Shown here one piece after another: positions 59,613 to 64,000 of a DNA stretch of 64,000 nucleotides. Numbering within the stretch: the stretch's first letter is position 1; each line of letters begins with the position of its first letter. Under the pieces are notes generated by a model that saw only the letters and a list, made by a program, of their open reading frames with translations, was not told the DNA's origin and searched no databases. The position numbers and the translations under genes were made by a program. Where the stretch lies: contig NZ_BAJQ01000002.1 in assembly GCF_000613785.1 (NCBI RefSeq), positions 62,001 through 126,000 of the forward strand, in the 5' to 3' direction. The DNA comes from Segatella oulorum JCM 14966. GTDB taxonomy: Bacteria; Bacteroidota; Bacteroidia; Bacteroidales; Bacteroidaceae.

Positions 59613-60887
59613 ATGAAAGGAAAAATCACGGATTACGAAGTGATGGCACCCGTGGGCTCGCGCGAAAGCCTCGCAGCTGCCATCCAAGCGGGCGCCGACT
59701 CGGTTTATTTCGGCATCGGAAAGCTCAACATGCGGTCACATTCGGCCAACCATTTTGACATCGATGATCTGCACGAAATCGCAGCCACATGTGCCCAACA
59801 TGGCATGAAGAGCTACCTGACGGTGAACACCATCATCTATGATAACGACCTGACGACGATGAAAACCATTGTCGATGCCGCCAAGGCAGCAGGCATCTCG
59901 GCCGTCATTGCCAGCGATGTGGCCGTGATGAGCTATTGCAACGAAGTGGGACAAGAGGTGCACCTGTCGACCCAACTCAACATCTCGAACATCGAATCGC
60001 TGAAGTTCTACAGCCGTTTTGCCGACGTTGTGGTGCTGGCGCGCGAACTCAATATGGAGCAGGTGAAAGCCATTCACGAGGATATTGAGCAGCAACACAT
60101 CTGCGGTCCCATGGGAAATCCCATCCGCATCGAAATGTTTTGCCACGGCGCTTTGTGCATGGCGGTGAGCGGAAAATGCTACCTTAGCCTCGCCAACAGC
60201 AACCGTTCGGCCAACAGAGGCGAGTGTATTCAGATTTGTCGACGCTCGTATGAGGTGCGAGATAAGGAGACCGGCAACGAATTAGAGGTGGACAACCAAT
60301 ATATTATGAGTCCGAAAGACCTGAAAACCGTGCGCTTCATCGACAAAATGATGGATGCCGGCGTGCGCGTTTTCAAAATAGAAGGTCGTGCACGTGGCCC
60401 TGAATATGTCTACACGGTGGTGAAAAGCTACAAGGAAGCCATCCGGAGTGTGCTCGAAGGCACGTTCACCGAGGCCAAGAAAGATGCGTGGGACGAGCGA
60501 CTCGCCACCGTCTTTAACCGCGGTTTTTGGGATGGTTACTACCAAGGACAGACGCTCGGCGAGTGGAATAAGCACTATGGCAGTGTGGCAACCGAGAAGA
60601 AAGTACTCATCGGTAAGGTCATCAAATACTTCTCTAAATTGGGCGTTGCCGAAATTTCCGTGGAGGCTTCCACCTTCAATCAGGGCGAAAAGCTGCTCAT
60701 TACAGGGCCCACCACCGGCGTGATGTACCTGCATGCCGACGAAATTCGCTACGACCTGCAACCCGTTCCCACCGCCGAACAGGGCACACGCGTGTCAATT
60801 CCCGTGCCCGAGAAGGTGCGACCGAGCGACAAACTCTATAAGTTGGTGCCCAATCCCCAAACGCTTTCAGAAAAGGAAGGGGCGTAA
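59613..60887 (+). CDS. U32-family protein (TrhP/YegQ-like, tRNA hydroxylation)
   Basis: A 424-residue U32 peptidase-family protein. It starts YEVMAPVGSRESLAAAIQAG and ADSVYFGIGKLNMRS, then VHLSTQLNISNIESLKFYS, EMFCHGALCMAVSGKCYLS, NRGECIQICRRSYEV and KIEGRARGPEYVYTVVKSY. The Cys residues in these motifs match the set proposed to hold an iron-sulfur cluster. E. coli TrhP and RlhA, of this family, act in RNA hydroxylation, so an RNA modification role is more likely than proteolysis. I start at the ATG at 59613. A weak hairpin near 61004-61017 may end the message. Confidence 0.9.
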   Translation: MKGKITDYEVMAPVGSRESLAAAIQAGADSVYFGIGKLNMRSHSANHFDIDDLHEIAATCAQHGMKSYLTVNTIIYDNDLTTMKTIVDAAKAAGISAVIASDVAVMSYCNEVGQEVHLSTQLNISNIESLKFYSRFADVVVLARELNMEQVKAIHEDIEQQHICGPMGNPIRIEMFCHGALCMAVSGKCYLSLANSNRSANRGECIQICRRSYEVRDKETGNELEVDNQYIMSPKDLKTVRFIDKMMDAGVRVFKIEGRARGPEYVYTVVKSYKEAIRSVLEGTFTEAKKDAWDERLATVFNRGFWDGYYQGQTLGEWNKHYGSVATEKKVLIGKVIKYFSKLGVAEISVEASTFNQGEKLLITGPTTGVMYLHADEIRYDLQPVPTAEQGTRVSIPVPEKVRPSDKLYKLVPNPQTLSEKEGA

Positions 60888-61055
60888 AAAGCTAAAATGG
60901 TTTGAGAGAGTCAGATGGACTTGAGCAACAATACAAAGCAAGAATAATAAATCACAATCAACAAAACATAGAAACTTCATCTCCACAGCCCACCACTCCC
61001 CTCCCTCTTTAGAGAGGTTTTGGAAGCAAGGCTTTTGGAGAAATGACATTCATTT

Positions 61056-61478
61056 ATGAGGACTATCAACGAAATACAAGACGAAGTGATTGATGAGTTC
61101 GAGGGCTTTTCAGACTGGATGGATCGCTATCAGCTGCTCATCGATTTGGGTAATGAGCTCGAAGCGCTGCCCGAACAGTATAAAACAGAAGAAAATCTCA
61201 TCGACGGCTGTCAGAGTCGCGTGTGGATTCAATGCGACAACGAGGGCGGAGAATTGGTGTTCCGCGCCGACAGCGATGCGCTGATCGTGAAAGGAATCAT
61301 CGCCTTACTCATTCAGGTGCTGAGCCATCACACGGCAAAAGAAATTCTTGAGGCCGACCTTTACTTCATCGATCGCATCGGATTGCGCGAACATCTCAGT
61401 CCAACGCGCAGCAATGGGCTCCTGGCTATGGTGAAAAGAATCAAGGCCTACGCGCTGGTCTATGCGCAAGAAGCATGA
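61056..61478 (+). CDS. sufE: SufE-family sulfur acceptor
   Basis: A 140-residue SufE protein that accepts persulfide sulfur from SufS and passes it on for iron-sulfur cluster assembly. The active Cys52 is in ENLIDGCQSRVWIQCD; other landmarks are QDEVIDEFEGFSDWMDRYQ and SHHTAKEILEADLYFIDRIG. It overlaps the following methyltransferase gene by 4 bases. No sufBCDS genes are in the window. Confidence 0.93.
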   Translation: MRTINEIQDEVIDEFEGFSDWMDRYQLLIDLGNELEALPEQYKTEENLIDGCQSRVWIQCDNEGGELVFRADSDALIVKGIIALLIQVLSHHTAKEILEADLYFIDRIGLREHLSPTRSNGLLAMVKRIKAYALVYAQEA

Positions 61479-62014
61479 GAAAGCTCAAAACCATAGAGAT
61501 GACGCGCCTCTCGATTGAGGCGTTTAAGGCGGCGCAGAAGCTGCCCCTCGTGGTGGTGTTAGACAATGTTCGCAGCCTGTACAACGTGGGAAGCGTGTTC
61601 CGTTCGGGCGATGCTTTCCGCATTGAGGCGCTTTATCTCTGCGGCATCACAGCCACTCCGCCTCACGCTGAAATCCATAAAACGGCTTTAGGTGGCGAGG
61701 ATAGTGTGGCATGGCAATATTTTTCGTCGGCCGAAACAGCGGTAGAAACGCTGCAACGCAACGGCTATTTCGTCTATGCCGTGGAGCAAGTGGAAGGCAG
61801 TTGCAAACTGCAAAAGTTGAATTTACACACCGAAACACCGGCCAAAGGCTATGCCGTGGTGTTGGGAAACGAGGTGAAAGGCGTGCAACAAAGTGTGGTC
61901 GACCTTTGCGATGACTGCTTGGAAATTCCGCAGTTGGGCACCAAACACAGCCTCAACGTGAGCACTACGGCTGGCATTGTGATGTGGGAATTTGCCCGCC
62001 AGCTGCTGCTTTGA
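61475..62014 (+). CDS. TrmH/SpoU-family RNA 2'-O-methyltransferase
   Basis: A 179-residue SPOUT methyltransferase. The three motifs are present: VVVLDNVRSLYNVGSVFRSG, YAVVLGNEVKGVQQSVVDLC and LEIPQLGTKHSLNVSTTAGI (the knot that binds SAM). The compact size without an N-terminal substrate-binding domain resembles TrmH-like or RlmB-like short forms; the RNA target cannot be told. ATGA overlap with sufE indicates cotranscription. Confidence 0.9.
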   Translation: MRKLKTIEMTRLSIEAFKAAQKLPLVVVLDNVRSLYNVGSVFRSGDAFRIEALYLCGITATPPHAEIHKTALGGEDSVAWQYFSSAETAVETLQRNGYFVYAVEQVEGSCKLQKLNLHTETPAKGYAVVLGNEVKGVQQSVVDLCDDCLEIPQLGTKHSLNVSTTAGIVMWEFARQLLL

Positions 62015-62103
62015 GCATAAAAAGATAAGATTATATTTGGAACTTATTGCTTCATTCGTTATCTTCGCAGCACAATTCGGTCTCATTTGTCAGAAAGGTC
62101 ATC

Positions 62104-62271
62104 ATGGATAAAGAAAAGAAAAAACGCATCATGCAGTGAACTTCTTTTGATGAACTGCTGAATGTTGAATATGAATATAGAGGAACAAAAACAAGAGAAG
62201 CATTTGAATATGAGGCAAAACGCTTTTATCTCTCTGCAAAAAGGGAAGAAGAACAAGTGTCATCACGCTAA
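62104..62271 (+). pseudogene. decayed HigA/XRE-type antitoxin fragment
   Basis: From the ATG at 62104 one frame reads MDKEKKKRIMQ, a TGA, then [39 protein letters not shown] and a stop at 62271. The middle part follows the N-terminus of Bacteroidetes HigA-like antitoxins (FDxLL, a Tyr, RGTxxRxxFExEAxxF). The helix-turn-helix that should follow is missing, and the in-frame TGA looks like a substitution rather than an indel. No toxin gene is adjacent. The msrBA start lies within or just after it, suggesting the remnant was left by a local rearrangement. Confidence 0.45.
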
Positions 62272-63343
62272 CTTTTGCGCGGCGAGGGCGACAGTTCACC
62301 TCCTCCTATGGGGCATCCTGCTCCTTTCTGCCTGCAACAGCAACGGGCAAAACAACGTAGTAAACAATATCAAAAGTATGGAAATCAACGATACCAACCA
62401 ATACATCAAGCACGACGATGCCACGTTGCGCAAGATGCTCACCGCCGAACAATATGCCATTACGCAGCAGGCGGCCACCGAACATCCCTTTACCAATGCC
62501 TACGACCACGAGTTTCGGCCGGGCATCTATGTCGACATCACCACCGGACAGCCGCTGTTTCTCTCGTCCGACAAATATGATTCGGGCTGCGGTTGGCCCG
62601 CTTTTCGCGCCCCATCAGCAACGATCTGCTCGCCGAGCACACCGATTTGTCGCATGGCATGACGCGCACCGAGGTGAGAAGCAAATTGGGTGATGCCCAT
62701 TTGGGACATGTTTTCAACGATGGACCACGCGAAAAAGGCGGACAACGTTATTGCATCAACAGCGGCGCTTTGCGCTTCATCCCCGAGCAAGAGATGGCAA
62801 AAGCGGGCTATGGTGCCTATCTCAAGCTGCTCCATCCTTGCGAACCATCTATCTTGCAGGCGGATGTTTTTGGGGAACAGAGCATTTTTTCAAACAGATT
62901 CAAGGCGTAAAAGCCACACAAGTGGCTATGCCAACGGACACAAAGCTCATCCTAACTACGAAGAAGTGTGCACCGACAAAACCGGATTTGCCGAGACCGT
63001 TGAGGTGGAATACGACCCTTCGGTGGTCAGTCTGCCCTTCCTGCTCGACCTTTATTTCAAGGCCATCGACCCCACCTCGCTCAATCAACAAGGCAATGAC
63101 CGCGGCACACAATACCGCACAGGCATTTATTACACCGACAAAGCCGATTTACCCCTCATCGAAGCGGTGATGCACGAACAGCAAAAACACTTCAACAAGC
63201 CCTTGGAAGTGGAGGTTTCGCCCCTGAAAAACTTCTATCCCGCCGAAGACTACCATCAAGATTATCTCGACAAAAATCCCACCGGCTACTGCCATCTACC
63301 CCAAAGTTTATTTGAAATGGCGCGAAAAGCCAAAATGAAATAA
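62210..63343 (+). CDS. msrBA: fused peptide-methionine sulfoxide reductase MsrB-MsrA, exported (three frameshifts)
   Basis: Bifunctional repair enzyme reducing both diastereomers of methionine sulfoxide. After a lipoprotein-like leader ([17 protein letters not shown]), the MsrB domain ([42 protein letters not shown] with the catalytic Cys) is joined to the MsrA domain ([16 protein letters not shown] with its Cys, [34 protein letters not shown]). Single bases are missing near 62604 (T run), 62837 (CCC) and 62924 (GGG); joined, the length is about 378 residues. The start is uncertain: the ATG at 62210 lies inside the decayed antitoxin, and no other in-frame ATG precedes the signal. Confidence 0.87.
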
Positions 63344-63389
63344 ACCATAAGCGAGAGCTGTAGCGTCAAGAAATAAAAGAAAAAGGATG

Positions 63390-63461
63390 TGGTCTCACCG
63401 AGAATCGAACTCGGATCTAATCTTTAGGAGAGACTTGTTCTATCCATTGAACTATGAGACC
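63390..63461 (-). tRNA. tRNA-Arg (CCT anticodon)
   Basis: A complete 72-base cloverleaf on the minus strand: acceptor GGTCTCA/TGAGACC, D arm AGTTCAATGGATAGAAC, anticodon loop CTCCTAA, T arm CGAGTTCGATTCTCG, discriminator A. A -7-like box TACCTTTG lies upstream at 63547-63554. Confidence 0.95.
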
Positions 63462-63770
63462 TTCATAGCCATCGCAGTGAAACAGCGCGCACACTATCAC
63501 CCTTCGGCCGGCAATCGCTGATGCGTGCCGCTGCAAATACGCCCTGCAAAGGTACAATATTTTGTGGAAATAGAGATAAAAAGCTTGGGGGAGAAAGGCA
63601 AAACTGCCATTTTCTTTGCGCAAAAGGGTGCAGAAGACGTTTAGAAAGACCGAAAAGGCTAAACAGAACGCCACAATAGGGCTATGTAAGATGATAAAAG
63701 AAAGCGCTGAAAGCACCCACTTCATTAACTGATTTCATGAGCATCAAGAATCCCTCTCTCACTCTCCGTT

Positions 63771-63971
63771 GAAGACCTTATTCATATCTTCGGCAATCAT
63801 GCTTGCATCTCGCCGAAAATCGTCTATATCATTGCCCTTTAAATAATCTGCAAAACGCTGTCTCGGCATCAGGCCTAATGCCGAAAGAATGCCAGTCTTC
63901 AATGTCGGCCGCTGCGAAAACAGCACCGATGTGGATGTGCGTTTGTGACTTGTTTGCCGTAAATCTTTCAT
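63771..63971 (-). CDS. small hypothetical protein
   Basis: A short protein of about 70 residues. The N-terminal part is basic and likely unstructured, and the C-terminal part (LSALGLMPRQRFADYLKGND, then FRRDASMIAEDMNKVFNGE) is helical and acidic at the end. The order of a basic start and acidic amphipathic end resembles small antitoxin-like or adaptor proteins, but I recognise no family. The stop lies near 63759-63771. The region 63462-63758 to its left has no other gene I trust. Confidence 0.4.
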
Positions 63972-64000
63972 ACAGAAAAATCATGTGATTGTGATAAACA

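Noticed and set aside
63417-63725. 102-residue membrane-like ORF on the minus strand
   Set aside because: It overlaps the tRNA-Arg gene and its upstream region on the same strand; the hydrophobic stretch is likely fortuitous.

Overview
The window is a stretch of a Bacteroidales chromosome, most likely Prevotellaceae. The evidence is a SusC/SusD pair, the murI-skp-bamA-uppS cluster typical of the phylum, many lipoproteins, alanine-glutamine signal-peptidase junctions, and promoters of the Bacteroidetes type (TTG, about 20 bases, TAnnTTTG). Base composition looks near 50% GC, except for one clearly AT-rich gene (24853-25650).

Layout. 99-7934: a polysaccharide utilization locus (SusC, SusD, GH71/GH99-like lipoprotein, GH97). 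8474-10570: DUF4294 protein, glutaminyl cyclase, small conserved protein. 10657-18983 (minus): envelope biogenesis cluster DUF6242, DUF6089, UppS, BamA, three Skp/OmpH paralogs, MurI. 18984-19919: an array of short palindromes and a tiny Cys/Lys-rich secreted protein. 20010-22059 (minus): two glycosyltransferases. 22060-23049: a long non-coding stretch with a strong promoter that has no gene behind it. 23050-29044: pyrE, an SRPBCC protein, a Rieske-like lipoprotein with four Cys, NERD protein, argS, RNase H, SGNH hydrolase. 29288-35369: an operon of TonB receptor, MFS permease, HemN and HemG, suggesting salvage of porphyrin precursors. 35500-40268 (minus): GH2 beta-galactosidase and enolase. 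40854-44761: DUF1343 muramidase-like protein, sodium symporter and serine hydrolase, suggesting muropeptide salvage. 45302-47709 (minus): three FKBP isomerases. 47916-53281: sirtuin, DUF3108, Ig-like lipoprotein, GH3-type adenylating enzyme. 53561-58094: tRNA-Gly, tRNA-Leu, OmpA/TPR lipoprotein, thioredoxin-like lipoprotein, ComM. 58565-63971: C1 protease, U32 protein, SufE, TrmH-family methyltransferase, a decayed antitoxin, MsrB-MsrA, tRNA-Arg, small ORF.

Two things matter for anyone using this sequence. First, twelve otherwise normal genes, including essential bamA and uppS, are broken by 17 small losses, nearly all one base from a short G or C run. They look like sequencing or assembly errors, so I annotate these genes as single CDSs spanning the breaks. 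Second, intergenic DNA carries two kinds of unexplained repeat: a degenerate element of about 22 bp in at least six places, and a seven-copy array of CTTACGCGTAAG-like palindromes at about 41 bp spacing.

No phage, insertion sequence, CRISPR array or rRNA gene was seen. All functional assignments come from reading motifs and protein families by eye; no search was run.
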